Both the position numbers and the translations under genes were made by a program. Shown piece by piece: positions 1 to 10,628 of a DNA stretch of 64,000 nucleotides. The stretch covers positions 266,001 through 330,000 of the forward strand of contig CAJHNH020006601.1 in NCBI GenBank assembly GCA_905116865.2. The letters are read 5' to 3'. How positions within the stretch are numbered: position 1 is the stretch's first letter; each line of letters opens with the position of its first letter. The stretch comes from Candidula unifasciata. Taxonomy: Eukaryota; Mollusca; Gastropoda; Stylommatophora; Geomitridae. The notes beneath the pieces were generated by a model, which saw only the letters and a program-made list of their open reading frames with translations, was not told the DNA's origin and did no database searches.

Positions 1-689
1 CTTATATAATGTATGTGTTGCATTTATTACATGTTCAGAAAGTTTCATTATTGACTTGAGTGTCCATCATTCACTGTTCAAACTGTCTAGCTTTTATGTT
101 TGTGTGATTAGTATGTTTAATCTGTGTTAACATGGCTGTGATAGTATACTATCATATCCTGGAGGCTTTCTTGTTATAATAGTGGGGGTGTCCAGCCAAG
201 TTGCGATTAGGATTAGTAGATATTCTGTAGTGCCAGAACTTAAGTTGCCCTACTCCTAAAATAAGTTGAGCGTATATTGGCCACGGGATATCCCTTAGAC
301 CAATACGAGCCGACGCCTCAACATTATTTTATTTCAGAGTTCTGTTGGTTCTTAAGGAGAAATCCTTAAATCAGGCACGCGACACAAGCGGTATGTGACA
401 GCTTACCAAAAACCCAAGTAATATATAAGAAAAACAAAATTGACAAATAGTACATATTTTATAGTTAATTTTATAATTACGAAATGAAACATTTACCCAC
501 TTTTATATAAGGATATATATGTTAAAAAAAAAAAAAAGATTCCAAAATCTTAACCCAAGGTGTCGTTAAAAAAAACCCAGTTCTTGGGGGAAAGCCCAAG
601 TACTGGCAGGCCTGATGAAAGGGAACGCTGTCAGCGCTGCTGTTGTTTCTCGACCACTTAGATTTACCAATTCCGACTGAAAATTCCGT

Positions 690-1020
690 GGATTCTAAAT
701 AATAACAGACGCATTAAAAAATGCTACAAGAGTTGTAGATGTTTAAAAAGTAACTCACTTAACATTATTAATTTACTAAGTATCTGAAGTTAATTACTAA
801 AGAATAATCTTAGAAAATGCGCAATGATGGCCCAAATTAATTATTGGGATTTGAGGGTGATCAGGAAAAAAAAAATCCAACAGAGAATGCGAAGGGCTCT
901 AAATAATGACAGATGCATGAACAAATGCTACAATGGTTGTGGATTTTTTTTAAATGATTAAAATAACGTTAGCTAATTTAATAATTATTTTAAGTTAACT
1001 ATAAAGCGGGAAAAATGGTC
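690..1020. repeat. older ~203-bp duplicated AT-rich unit flanking the satellite
   Basis: Segments near 693 and 896 share a diverged core (CTAAATAATRACAGAYGCAT, then AATGCTACAA and GTTGTRGAT). They precede the satellite and may be a degenerate edge of the same array or a separate element. Confidence 0.6.
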
Positions 1021-1040
1021 TCCTAGTGCAAACATATTGA

Positions 1041-1752
1041 ATTTAAAGCCAAAACAGTGATGCCACTAAAAAAAATTTTTTAAACATGTGCTGTACTGCC
1101 AATCTTTGTGAAATTTCCCACACTTATATAAAAATTAACGCAGAATTCAAAAATACAACACACGTTGCAGTAATCTGGCTAATAAAGAAGATATTTACGA
1201 AATTACTTACCGTTATTGGATTTAAAGCCAAAACAGTGATGCCACTAAACAATTTTTTTAAACATGAGCTGTATTGCCAATCTTTGTGAAATTTCCTACA
1301 CTTATATAAAAATTAACGCAGAATTCAAAAATACAACACACTTTGCGGTAATCTAGCTAATTAAGAAGATATTTACGAAATTACTTACCGTTATTGGATT
1401 TAAAGCCAAAACAGTTATGCCACTAAACAATTTTTTTAAACATGAGCTGTATTGCCAATCTTTGTGAAATTTCCCACACTTATATAAAAATTAACGCAGA
1501 ATTCAAAAATACAACACACTTTGCCGTAATCTGGCTAATTAAGAAGATATTTACGAAATTACTTACCGTTATTGGATTTAAAGCCAAAACAGTGATGCCA
1601 CTAAACAATTTTTTTAAACATGAGCTGTATTGCCAATCTTAGTGAAAGTTCCCACACTTATATAAAAATTAACGCAGAATTCAAAAATACAACACACTTT
1701 GCGGTAATCTGGCTAATTAAAAAGATATTAACGAAATTACTTACCGTTATTC
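1041..1752. repeat. ~178-bp AT-rich satellite, four tandem units
   Basis: Units begin at 1041, 1220, 1398 and 1576 (spacing 179, 178, 178), each opening ATTTAAAGCCAAAACAGT. Units are nearly identical, differing by single substitutions, and the array stops abruptly at about 1752. The short reading frames seen in each unit are a by-product of the repetition. Confidence 0.95.
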
Positions 1753-3062
1753 ACTGCGTGCTGCCCAAAAAAAAAATCGATTTATTTTATACGCGTCAAA
1801 ACCATCTCAGGTCAAAGCCTGGCATCTCTCCAATAACTTCTAATAACTTTTCCGATTTTATCTTTCACGTAAAGAGCACAGAAAAATAATTTCTGAATAA
1901 CAGACAATTGGTTTTCAGATTTTCGGGTCGCAATCGCGTCTATAGATACCGACGAAAATGTATAGCAAAATAAACGAAACAAAACAATCCATTGCTATAC
2001 CTACCCTAATTAGTCGAATGTTATGACATGCATGTTAGGGAGGCAGTGGTTTGTTCATCCCTCCCCTCCTCCCCCCCCCCCTTTCCAGGAAAATTTCTTA
2101 GATATCCTGACAACAATAACAATGATGTTGCTTGTACTAATTACTTATTACTGTCTACCTGTTTAAGCTTTCCACATACATCTTTCTTTGCTTCCCCTGC
2201 CTGTAATTGTCTAGTATTTTTCGACATAAGGCTCATTTTATAAGTTGAAATATAAATACAGCATAATCCCAGGGCCTAGGAACACATTAGGGCGTGGGAG
2301 CGCCTCTGTCCCCTTACAAATGTTCTGGGGGGAGGTGAGGGCACTAACTAATAATATGAAAAATAATAATAACAGTAGTACTGGCTGAACAGCAAATAAA
2401 TATAATAATATATCTGAAATAATATGAAATGCATAAATAATAATATGTATAAATAAAAATTTGTATAAATAAAATTTGTTTAAAAGGGAGAACTTCTATA
2501 CATAGTGGGCAAGGGAGCCCCCTGACATACTTGAGGGGGAGGCTGAGCCAGTTAGATTGTTTATTGGGAGGGGCTCAAGGTGTCCAAGCCTCAGGTTCCA
2601 GCATCCCTATCCCAGAATACTACTCTCCTTTTTATTTAAGAAGGTAGATTATATGCTGAAATTCTAATGACATCTTAGAATATTAAAGTGAAATTAAATT
2701 TAGATTCAGAATATCACAAACATTTTTTCACAGGATTAATTGTTCCTTCCACCTCCCCCCCCCCCCCCCCCCCCCCTTCCCCCTTTTTTTTTTTTGGTAA
2801 CTGCTTGAAAATCTTTGGGAAAGAAGGAGTTAAACAAGGTTTCAGAATAAAAAAAAAACCACTGGCATAATGTAGGATGTCAGATTTGGCATATGATGCA
2901 CAAACATTCTGTATTAACAGAGAGCAGGTAGTACCAACTATTGTTATATGATAGCTCAGTCATATATGAGCATATATGTGCAATAAAAAAAAAATAAAAG
3001 AAAGATATTTAACAAAATATAAATATTACTGAGAATAACATACTTAAAACCCTAAATCAAAC
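1753..3062. other. no gene seen; C-rich homopolymer tracts
   Basis: AT-rich sequence with C runs at about 2067-2080 and 2754-2776 and a T run after the second. No exon continuing the minus-strand coiled-coil gene was recognised here. Confidence 0.5.
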
Positions 3063-3170
3063 CTGCTTCAACTCTTCATAAAGAGCTCTCAGTTTATCAT
3101 GCTCTGATGACAAAGTTTGAACTCTATTCTCTAGACTTGCACGTTGTTCTTCCACTACCTTCTTGTTTGC
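3063..3170 (-). CDS. coiled-coil gene, exon (36 residues)
   Basis: On the minus strand the acceptor is caatctacag and the donor CAG|GTTTGA. It is phase 0 at both ends and reads ANKKVVEEQRASLENRVQTL then SSEHDKLRALYEELKQ, continuous heptads. It is the last exon of the gene that I can find before the left edge. Confidence 0.85.
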
Positions 3171-6100
3171 CTGTAGATTGACATAAACAGATTTCACACA
3201 TAGAAAAGCTACAGGAAAAGTTAGTTTTATGCGGCATGAACACTGTGAACCATATTTTTCTTTAATTCTCTTAACTATTTTTATTGAATTTTAGTGACGT
3301 GGTGGGTATACCGTACTAGCTCCAAAGTTTAAGACCAATCAGCATTCCAATCTCTGAGTACCAGAAGGCTTCATATGAGCTGCCAAATGGCATAAATAAC
3401 CCCTAGTTAAAATCACAAACCTATTACTTCCAAAGCGGCGGGTGTGATGCTGACCATATCATCCACCAAGTGACGATTGGTCTATAAAAATATAGGTCTA
3501 GCCCTATATTTCGAATACGCCTAAAGGCGTGGAAAAGGGGCATTTACCTTTACTATTACTTTTAAAGCAGCTGAATACTAGGGAAGCCATATTTTTTAGC
3601 ATGTTCAGACCAAATTTAGAAAGCACGAGGAAACATGAGATGATTAGTGGGATTCAGGGAAGTGTTAATTACGCATCCCACACTGTTTATGGCCAAAAGA
3701 GTTAATGTGTTATGTGGACAGTATCATGCTGGTCATCCTTCTTCTTCTACCTTTTATCCCCCAGTGAAGCAAAGGCCCTCAACAAATTCATGCCAAAGCA
3801 TTCTATCCTTTACCACCATATGCAGCTCATTTCATATCCTTTGCATCTGTTTAATTTCATTCTCTGGTTCCTTTCTGTATTGTCATTTCCTTTACTTTCT
3901 GTTCTGCCCTTCCCACAGTGCCATTTTTTCTAAAATTCCAAGTGCCCATTCTGGAGATTTTCTTAGGTGAAAGGAGGTTTGTCACAATCCGGACTCCTTT
4001 TATATTTTACTGAAATGCATCATTATTATTCTTTAAGAAAGGAATCCTCCCCCTATCTTGGCTGGCTGGGTATTACTTGTTACTCTTGTTGACTTGTCCA
4101 TGGTTTATTGGTTTTTGTGGCTGTTGTTAGTGAGTGAAGTTGAACTCTACTAGGACTGTATACCAAGTGACTAACACCTGGTGACCCAAATAATCATTAT
4201 TCAGAGAATTTCCCTGGTACAAGTCCCAGAAATCCTGTTCAACCATAGCTTTATATTGGGAGTCTTTTGGCGGTTACGAAGTAACCTCAAGTCCAGACGG
4301 GGTGGGACATGTGGCTATTGTGTTTTATGGGATGAGGTAGCCAAACCTCAACCCAAAATCTGCCCTTAGTGGCCTTTTACAACAAGCCTGATAAGGTGCA
4401 ATGTTACTATTTTTTGCTTCCCGGGAGGGCACCCGTAACATACAGGCAGCTGGTTACCCTAACTTCTCAACAACAACAAAATTCTTGGTATACATTTTAA
4501 GCTGGGTCACCCTGGGAGGTCTCACCTCAGTAGAACATCCAGCCACAAGTCCAGAGCATGGCACACAGTCTGTCAATCTTTCCACAAGGGACTGTGATAA
4601 GCATTCTGTGTGTTTTTCGTTGGCACAGAAGTGGAGCAAAGATGGGGTGACCCGTTTGCTATGAAGCTGAAACTAAGACTACCAGACAAGACACAGCATA
4701 AACCCCATAGCTCCTGCAATAATCCAAGGGGTCTCTGTGATAAACTGCACTCATAAACCAAGCTATGTAGCCATGGAATGAACCCATGAACTTCAGATAA
4801 CGAGGCAAATGGCTTGAACACTTTGCCATGGAAACCCCATGCTTATCAGAAGGCAGTGGGTCAATTCTTGTATCCCCCCTCCTTTACCCCCAATGGAGCT
4901 TTGCAACTCACATATGAAGCACAGATAGGGCAAGAACATAGACATGATGGTGATTGTGTGAGATGGCAAACTATAATCGCTTAGGTTTATCAGCAATTTT
5001 ATTAAAATAGCAGAGGACCGAAAGAAATAGAGAGTCATGATTGCCGTTATCTGACAGGCTGTCTAATTCAAAAACAAAGGGATATACAATTAACTTACAG
5101 TCAAATTATCAGTGAATGTCTGCATCTGCTCCATTTGCCTAAGTAGGTCAGCATACTGTGTCTGCAGAGAAGTCAGCTCATTGAGAATCCGCTGGTTTTC
5201 ACACTGTGAGCCGTTTGCATTCAGCAAAAGTTTATCTGAGTTTGATGCAAATATGTCGTTAGTAGGAAAGAAGAATTCAGCAGGTGTTAATTTCACAATA
5301 ACTACATTTTACAAACAAATTCTCCACTTACCATGGTTTTGCAGCCACAAGAGTAGTAAATATCCAAATTTGAGAAAAAACTTCAAACTTTGTTCAATTT
5401 CCTAACAAATTCCAAATTTATGATACGTTTCTGGATTAGTTTAGCACTAAAGGGCTCTTAGTTCTCACAGAGTGCTGAGCAAAATTTCAGAGAAAAAATG
5501 GCAGAAATGGGCCATAACACACATTATTTACTATTTACTTTGTACAGTTATATACAGAATGTAGCTGCAATGATTTCAATGTAGTTTAACCATAATATAG
5601 TACTGTCTCTTTGCTTGGAGCACTTTCCTTTTCTTACACCATAAATACAGTAGCAATGGAGCATTGTCTATGTAAACTCATAAGAATTGCTAGATTCCCA
5701 ACAGCTGATGCCCAGCTTCGCTGACGAAAACTCACCGTCCGAATCACTTTCCGAAAAATCTAAATTTTCATTATCATTATCCAAATTAAAAACATCTGAC
5801 TGAAACAATTTCATAGCTTCGGCCACAAAAAGACGCATTTTGAGACCTGTACTTGTGGTTGAAACATTGGTATTCATGGCACTCAAAAAAAAAAAAAAAC
5901 TCTGGAAAATGCACTGTTGAAAAAAAATTTGCTGCGAATCCGTTCAAATTATACATGTGTGGCTTAGATAATGAATGCAAATAAAAGTATTTCAGCAGAG
6001 TGACTTTTCCCTGAATACTTTTATTGTATTTCCAAAAATTTGAAACAAGTACGAAGCCATGTGCGAAGCAAAATGTACGGGGACACACGATCGACGTTAG

Positions 6101-9100
6101 CAGCATTGTTTGGGCAAAACGGAACTTCTCAAACAACGCTCACACCATTGCTTGGGCTTCAAAGAGTTAACAAATGATGAAATGCCTGGCAAAGAAAAAT
6201 AAAAACTAACCTTTCTCTGAAGTCAACGCCATATAACTGTCCTCCATCCGCTGCCTCTTCACCATCTCCCTAGCCAGTTCATCTTTCAATTTAACAACTT
6301 CAGCTTTCATATTGCTAGAATTCGTCGTGTGTGTTTTGCACTGGCAAATGGAGAAAAACACCCAAAAAAAACTAGGAAATTTGTAGAAGCCAAAGGAAAT
6401 TACATTTTGTACCAAACTAAGAATATTTAACTTTATTGTCAAACCAGTCCTGCTATATGAAATGGAAACAATGACAACTGCAAATTACTAATAAAACCAA
6501 GGATAACAGCAAATTACTAATAAACTCCAAATATTCATTAATTAGTGCCGATGTAGAACAGAAAAAATAAAATTTTATCATCAAATCAACTAATGTAAAG
6601 GTTACGGAGACAAATGAATCAATTTTTTTTTCAGTTAGAAACTAAAACTACCTCTGCTCTAAGGGAGTCGACAACTGCCTCCATATCATGCAGACGTGAC
6701 AAGAGTGTCGCATGTGACTCCTCCAAGCTGGACCTGAGGCTTGATTCCCGATCTGCTTCATCTTTCAGCTCAGACATCCGTCTTGTCTGTTTGTGTTTTG
6801 CAGATGTCAACTCTTCAACCTTCATTTCCAACTCAGCCTAAAGAAAAATGTAAACATATAGAGTAAATGTGGTTATTTAGTATTAAAACACACAGTAAAA
6901 TCACAAAGAGTACAATTGAGTAGGTCAAATGTTTTTTGTTTTTTAAAGTAAAGGTATTTTTTTCTTTAAAAAAAAACAAATTATAAACTTACATCATGTA
7001 TCTTCATAAAGTTTATACTATGTTGTGTTGGTCATCAAGGAGAAGGAGAAGGGAAATAAAAAAAAGAAGAAAGAAGAAGAAGAAGAAGAAGAAGAAGAAG
7101 AAGAAGAAGAAGAAGAAGAAGAAGAAGAAGAAGAAGAAGACACCAAAACCACAGAATAATGAACACACCTGTGTAGATGTCATATCATTCAACAGGACTC
7201 TTAACTTCTCCACTTCCTCTTGAGCTTTTTCTTTATCCTCTCTCTCATCTTGCAGCTCTTCCTCAAGCTGGCAGAGCTGATGCCTCGCTTTGACCAGCTC
7301 CTGCTCCAACTCCTGGTGACCTGCCTTAATATCATCTTGACTTAAATCAGAAAGCACATGTTGGAAATGGTCAATGCTAAACAAAATATTATAACTTTAA
7401 CTCTTTGAGCTATGTGAGTAATTCTGGATTGCACCAGAGATACCCCAGTGGTGTGTATGCGATACATCCTTGGTTTGCTGACGGTTGCAGGTAGGCACAA
7501 GGTGCTGCAGACGAAGTCATACCTCAGGGTAGCTGCAGACACAGACCACCCTTTGCATGAAGCTCTGGGTGCAGATAAGGGTCAGCGGCTGATAAGAGGG
7601 AGGTCATGGATGGCTCACGCAGAAGACACAATCAGACAGGTTTGCATCCTTGAGAACATTAGGCGAGGAGAGGAGTGGGTCAAAGTGCCACCTGAACAGT
7701 CAGACTTGTGTAGAGTCATAATCACGCTGAGCTGGGAATGCAGAGACTGGCCAGCAGGTGCCATGGAGGTGGAAATTCAGCAATTAACTCAAGATAATGC
7801 TCTCTCAGAGGATTTGATCATTTACACAGATGGTTGAGTGTCAAGAGGCAAAAGAAGTGCTTGGGGCTTCTTAGCAAAAGTTAATGATTGACGTTTTGGT
7901 GAGAGAGCCTAGCATATGATACCACAACATCCAGCATAAGAATGGAGGTGGAGGAGATCACTGCAGCTTTCCGCTGGCTAGAGAACACGACACACACACA
8001 TCGTGATTGTAACTGACTCAGAAAGCATGCTGAGGAAGATCAGAACAGGTATGCTTCATGCAGAGTGGCATGCTTCGCTGTGGAGGACACGGGTGAGGAG
8101 TATTGTCTGGATTTTTTCACTGGCCGGCTCTGGACAACTTGGTGGAATACTGATACATGTTAAGGCAGACGTGGTTAGTGCCTTGTGGGAGAGCGTGTTC
8201 AGTTCATAGTCCCAAGGGGTAGTCAAGAGAAATTTAAAATCAGTGCATCTTGTGTCCATTAGGCTTCTGGGTAGGAACCTATGAATGTATGATGCATTCT
8301 TTGGGACTCAAAGAGTTAAAGAACAAAAGAATGGAAAAAAAAACTTACAAATGTTATATGAATTACAATAACAATTCCATTGGCTTGTCACCTTTCAATA
8401 TTGCTGTTATTGATGTCAAGAGTTTTAGGCCTGTGACAGAACATGAAGACATCACAATGACAGTTTAAAGATCCTATAAGTTGATCTAGAAAGAAGAATC
8501 CTTCATCTGGAGATTTGATAAGACACATCATCATCAAGTGCCTTGCTGACTAGTTAGGGCATGTATTCATGCTTCTTCACATCTTGTGATTTCCAACTGC
8601 ATATATCAGTTAGTGCACTGACCATTTTCCACAGCATATCATAAGGTTGTACTGCAAAAACTGAGGTACTGGGAAGAGCAGGTATCACATCAGTTTTCTC
8701 AACGCTCAGCCTCTGAAGGCTCATGTGGCTGGGTCACACCTGGAGAATGGAGAATGGTAGAGTACCAAAGGATATTCTTTATAGTTAATTGGGAGAAGAT
8801 CTCAGTTCGTTAGTTTTAACCATCCTCTACTGGAACCCACAGAGGCATGGAAATAAAAGCAGAAAAAAAAAAAAAAAAAAAAAGAGCAGACAAAAAAAAA
8901 ACAGATGAAGAAGGGAGAAGTCAAAAAAGATATAGAGGACATGAAATGAGCTGCAGGCAATAGCAAAGTATAAGATGACTTGGTGTGAGTTGGTTGGGGA
9001 ACTATGCTCCAATGGGGGATAAAGGACGGAAGAAGAAAAAGGAAGAAAAGATGATGGGTCAGCCTCAACTGCAATTTCTTCTCCTTCATTTTCAACAGCT

Positions 9101-10350
9101 CTAAACTCCGGCAAAAAGTTTTGTTTCGTCCACTTCTAGATTTTGGTCTTGTTCCAGATTCTAAGTTTTGTGAGTGCATCCATTTTACATATCTGGCTTA
9201 TTTGTGTGCAGAATGTTTTTCTTCACCTCTTAGGCAGATTCACTCTGACTAAATAAAAAACCTAATTGGTCGCCTTTTACCACATGCTTGTTATGAGGCA
9301 GTAGGTCTATTCTTGTTTCCCAAAAATAGGGCCCTGGAAGCCACAAGAAGATCATCATCAAGTGCCTTGATGACTGGCTTGGGCGATCATGCCTCTCCAC
9401 AATCTGCGATCTGCAACTGCATGTATCAGTTCATGTGTTGACACCCCTCCATGCCATGACAAAGACTCTTTTCCCGCTGTCTTCCTCTGTCTCTTTTTCC
9501 ACAGATCTTTCCAGTGGTCCCAACATATTCCATTTTCCCTTTTCTTATAACATGACCAAAAAAGGATGACTGTCTCTTTCTGATATTTGTGTTAAGCTGT
9601 CTTCGAGCATTCACCTCTTTCAATGCCACAAGAAGATACTCAATTTAAATATTTAAAGATATGTATAAGCGTGACTTGTAACTTTTGTTTTCCACAGCAG
9701 TCATTTCTTTTTCTTCTGCATAAGCTGATAAACCTTCTGGTAGTGAAAGTGTTAACATCTGTTGGGAAATGAAACAAAGAAGCATTTTTTTTTAAATGCC
9801 TAAACAGCATATCATAAAATACCTTTCCATCTCTATGTCCTGATCTTGTCTGCTTCTTGGAGACATTTTCAAAAGAAGACAGATTTTTCATAGAATTGCT
9901 GATAACGTTTGTTTCTCGACCACAAGTTAAACTTGACGACATCAAACCTTGAAAGGGAAGTGATGTAACAGGCTTCTGCTTAGAACTGTTATCGCTTTGA
10001 AATTTGAAAGTACTTGAAAGATTACGATGCTGTTGCCTGTTCACTTCTTTCATTTGTTCCTGTGTTTGCAAGAGATGTTTACTTTCTTCAGTGCTACAAA
10101 CTAACCTATCATTCTCTTGATCATCAATGTTCAGATTGTTCCAATTTTTATCAGATATTAAGTCTCTGCTAATGGCCTCGCTGCTCAGCTTGGCACTAAA
10201 ACTAATTTTCTCTAGCTGCTGTATCAACTTCCTGGCATCCTCTTCTGTACTTGTTAATCTAGATCCTAGGGTTTCAACACTTCCATCAGGCATTAGAGCT
10301 GTAGTTTCAATCTGGCAAGAGGATACAGTGTTTGTTGACATTTCTAGTTA
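3063..10350 (-). CDS. unrecognised long coiled-coil protein (multi-exon, partial at its 3' end)
   Basis: Minus-strand exons are, in transcription order, 10350-9734 or -9823 (ATG at 10341), possibly 8430-8392, then 7376-7169, 6837-6652, 6340-6211, 5235-5099 and 3170-3063. The last five are linked by GT-AG introns in matching phase and give about 256 residues of nearly unbroken, charged heptad-like sequence (ELEQELVKARHQLCQLEEEL, ELKDEADRESSLRSSLEESH, ASLENRVQTLSSEHDKLRAL), the look of a myosin-tail- or centrosome-type coiled coil. The first exon is Ser/Gln-rich and not coiled except for EEDARKLIQQLEKI. No further exon was found left of 3063, so the 3' end is probably outside the window. I cannot assign a family. 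Myosin heavy chain is unlikely because there is no motor upstream. Confidence is for a real coiled-coil gene, not for every joint. Confidence 0.8.
3440..3555 (+). repeat. tRNA-type SINE family A, 3' part
   Basis: It shares the block GATTGGTCTATAAAA, then ATACGCC.AAAGGCGT and GAAAAGG, with the full copy at 55515-55770 and, reversed, with 17290-17535. Only the tail region is present. Confidence 0.7.
3735..4450. repeat. dispersed repeat also found near 32.5 kb and 8.9 kb
   Basis: TTTATCCCCCAGTGAAGC and CAGCTCATTTCAT recur in reverse at 8935-9050. The block GGGATGAGGTAGCCAA..GCCTTTTA..GGTGCA recurs at 32640-32710. It is not identified further. It lies in the intron between coiled-coil exons. Confidence 0.5.
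5099..5235 (-). CDS. coiled-coil gene, exon (about 46 residues)
   Basis: The acceptor ...aaactcag completes a split Asp codon, then KLLLNANGSQCENQRILNEL, TSLQTQYADLLRQMEQMQTF and TDNLT follow up to ACT|GTAAGT. The entering phase matches the exon at 6211 and the leaving phase matches the exon at 3170. Confidence 0.87.
5450..6170 (-). mobile_element. possible TTAA-family DNA transposon remnant with acidic ORF
   Basis: At its right edge GGGCTTCAAAGAGTTAA matches the ends of other TTAA-flanked elements here (8300-8319, 10611-10628). Inside, minus strand 5886-5668, is a 72-residue frame rich in Asp/Glu/Ser (NLDNDNENLDFSESDSDGEF), resembling the acidic N-terminus common in piggyBac transposases. 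The left boundary is unclear and no catalytic part is present. It occupies the intron between exons 6211 and 5235. Confidence 0.4.
6211..6340 (-). CDS. coiled-coil gene, exon (about 43 residues)
   Basis: The acceptor is tttgccag and the donor AAAG|GTTAGT. It begins CKTHTTNSSNMKAEVVKLKD and continues ELAREMVKRQRMEDSYMALT then SEK, leaving one base of the next codon. The short CKTHTTNSSN start breaks the coiled coil. Confidence 0.85.
6652..6837 (-). CDS. coiled-coil gene, exon (62 residues)
   Basis: The acceptor is tttctttag and the donor GAG|GTAGTT. It encodes AELEMKVEELTSAKHKQTRR, MSELKDEADRESSLRSSLEE and SHATLLSRLHDMEAVVDSLR then AE. Heptads are uninterrupted and it is phase 0 at both ends. 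Confidence 0.88.
7041..7140. repeat. (AAG)n microsatellite
   Basis: About 100 bp of AAG/GAA on the plus strand (CTT in the direction of the coiled-coil gene), just inside the intron after the donor at 7168. It may derive from the tail of the GAA retroposon, though no retroposon body is visible next to it. Confidence 0.95.
7169..7376 (-). CDS. coiled-coil gene, exon (about 69 residues)
   Basis: The acceptor is ttttgtttag and the donor CAG|GTGTGT. It contains IDHFQHVLSDLSQDDIKAGH, QELEQELVKARHQLCQLEEE, LQDEREDKEKAQEEVEKLRV and LLNDMTSTQ. The coiled coil begins near GHQELEQ. The donor lies about 27 bp from a 100-bp AAG/CTT microsatellite, and the acceptor lies only 20 bp from a TTAA-flanked transposon remnant. 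Confidence 0.87.
7401..8315 (+). mobile_element. TTAA-flanked element carrying a LINE RNase H fragment
   Basis: The element is bounded by TTAA at 7397-7400 and 8316-8319 and has 9-bp inverted ends CTCTTTGAG. Its interior reads as a decayed non-LTR retrotransposon C-terminus: TVAGRHKVLQTKSYLRVAAD, then an RNase H domain with LIIYTDG (7800-7836), MEVEEITAAFRWLE (about 7940-7983) and VIVTDSESMLRKI (8000-8043), plus a degraded GxSGQLGG motif. The catalytic Asp, Glu and Asp positions are visible but stops and frameshifts break the frame, so it is a pseudogene. How LINE sequence came to lie between TIR-like ends is unexplained. Confidence 0.6.
8392..8430 (-). CDS. candidate 39-nt exon of the coiled-coil gene
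   Basis: On the minus strand, ttctgtcacag precedes a single base and then PKTLDINNSNIE up to GAAAG|GTGACA, leaving two bases. Those two bases plus the first base of the 7376 exon make a Ser codon, so it would repair the phase between the 5' exon (if that exon uses the donor at 9733) and the main coiled-coil exons. It is too short to be certain. Confidence 0.35.
8525..8640 (-). mobile_element. LINE 3'-end fragment
   Basis: The segment starting CATCATCATCAAGTGCCTTG is a diverged copy of the minus-strand LINE segments at 9345-9625 and 10880-11000. Confidence 0.5.
8935..9345 (-). repeat. GAA retroposon copy (minus) next to another dispersed repeat
   Basis: 9078-9345 is a minus-oriented copy of the (GAA)n retroposon (TTTCGTCCACTTCTAG, TTGGTCTTGTTCCAGA, CACATGCTTGTTATGAGGCA). 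8935-9050 matches the 3740-3850 repeat in reverse. The 8865-8885 A run lies beside them. Confidence 0.8.
9345..9629 (-). mobile_element. LINE reverse transcriptase C-terminal fragment
   Basis: The minus-strand frame contains NTNIRKRQSSFFGHVIRKGK and GKICGKRDRGRQREK. The pattern of [Q/E]xxFxGHxxR followed by a GKxxGxRxRGRxRxx basic tail is typical at the end of RT in CR1/RTE-type LINEs. There is no catalytic core, so it is a 5'-truncated insertion in an intron of the coiled-coil gene. Confidence 0.75.
9734..10350 (-). CDS. coiled-coil gene, 5' coding exon with start codon
   Basis: The minus-strand acceptor tattttcag ends at 10351. Nine bases later comes ATG at 10341, so a non-coding exon lies further upstream. 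The reading frame starts MSTNTVSSCQIETTALMPDG and contains the short helix EEDARKLIQQLEKISFSAKL, then a Ser/Gln-rich, probably disordered segment. Two donors are possible: GGAAAG|GTATTT (exon ends 9823, 173 residues, phase 0) or AGAAG|GTTTAT (exon ends 9734, 202 residues plus 2 nt). Only the second is in phase with the 39-nt candidate. That it belongs to the same gene as the exons at 3-7 kb is inferred from strand and spacing. Confidence 0.6.
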
Positions 10351-10398
10351 CTGAAAATACAACATAAAATTTAAGTGACTTTATGAAATTATATTTAA

Positions 10399-10628
10399 CT
10401 CTTTAAGCACCAGAATATTTAGTTGGATGATTCCAAGGTTATGATAGATTCAGTTAACGTAAACAGTGTGTGGAAGCATAAAAGTCACAGATGCAGCAAC
10501 ACAAATAAGGGATATCAGAGTAACTAGCCAGGTTTTTATTATTAAGCTATATTAATTAAATCGTTTGTGCTTTGGTACTCACAGGTAATACCTGATCACA
10601 CATGGCACATTGGTTGGGACTAAAAGAG
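10399..10628. mobile_element. 230-bp MITE-like element of the TTAA family
   Basis: The left end is TTAA (10395-10398) followed by CTCTTTAAGCACCAG. The right end is TTGGGACTAAAAGAG, whose complement is CTCTTTTAGTCCCAA, then TCAC, a probable decayed TTAA. It lies about 45 bp upstream of the acceptor at 10351. Confidence 0.5.

Noticed and set aside
1086..1889. Family of 66-89-residue similar small proteins
   Set aside because: They are one per unit of the ~178-bp satellite, which is not a multiple of three, and are lost when units diverge.
5668..5886. Extra exon of the coiled-coil gene
   Set aside because: The acidic 72-residue frame has no acceptor/donor pair in phase and lies next to a TTAA-family element end.
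7448..8209. Host RNase H gene
   Set aside because: Stops and frameshifts break it, and the preceding sequence is of LINE type, so it is a retroelement remnant.
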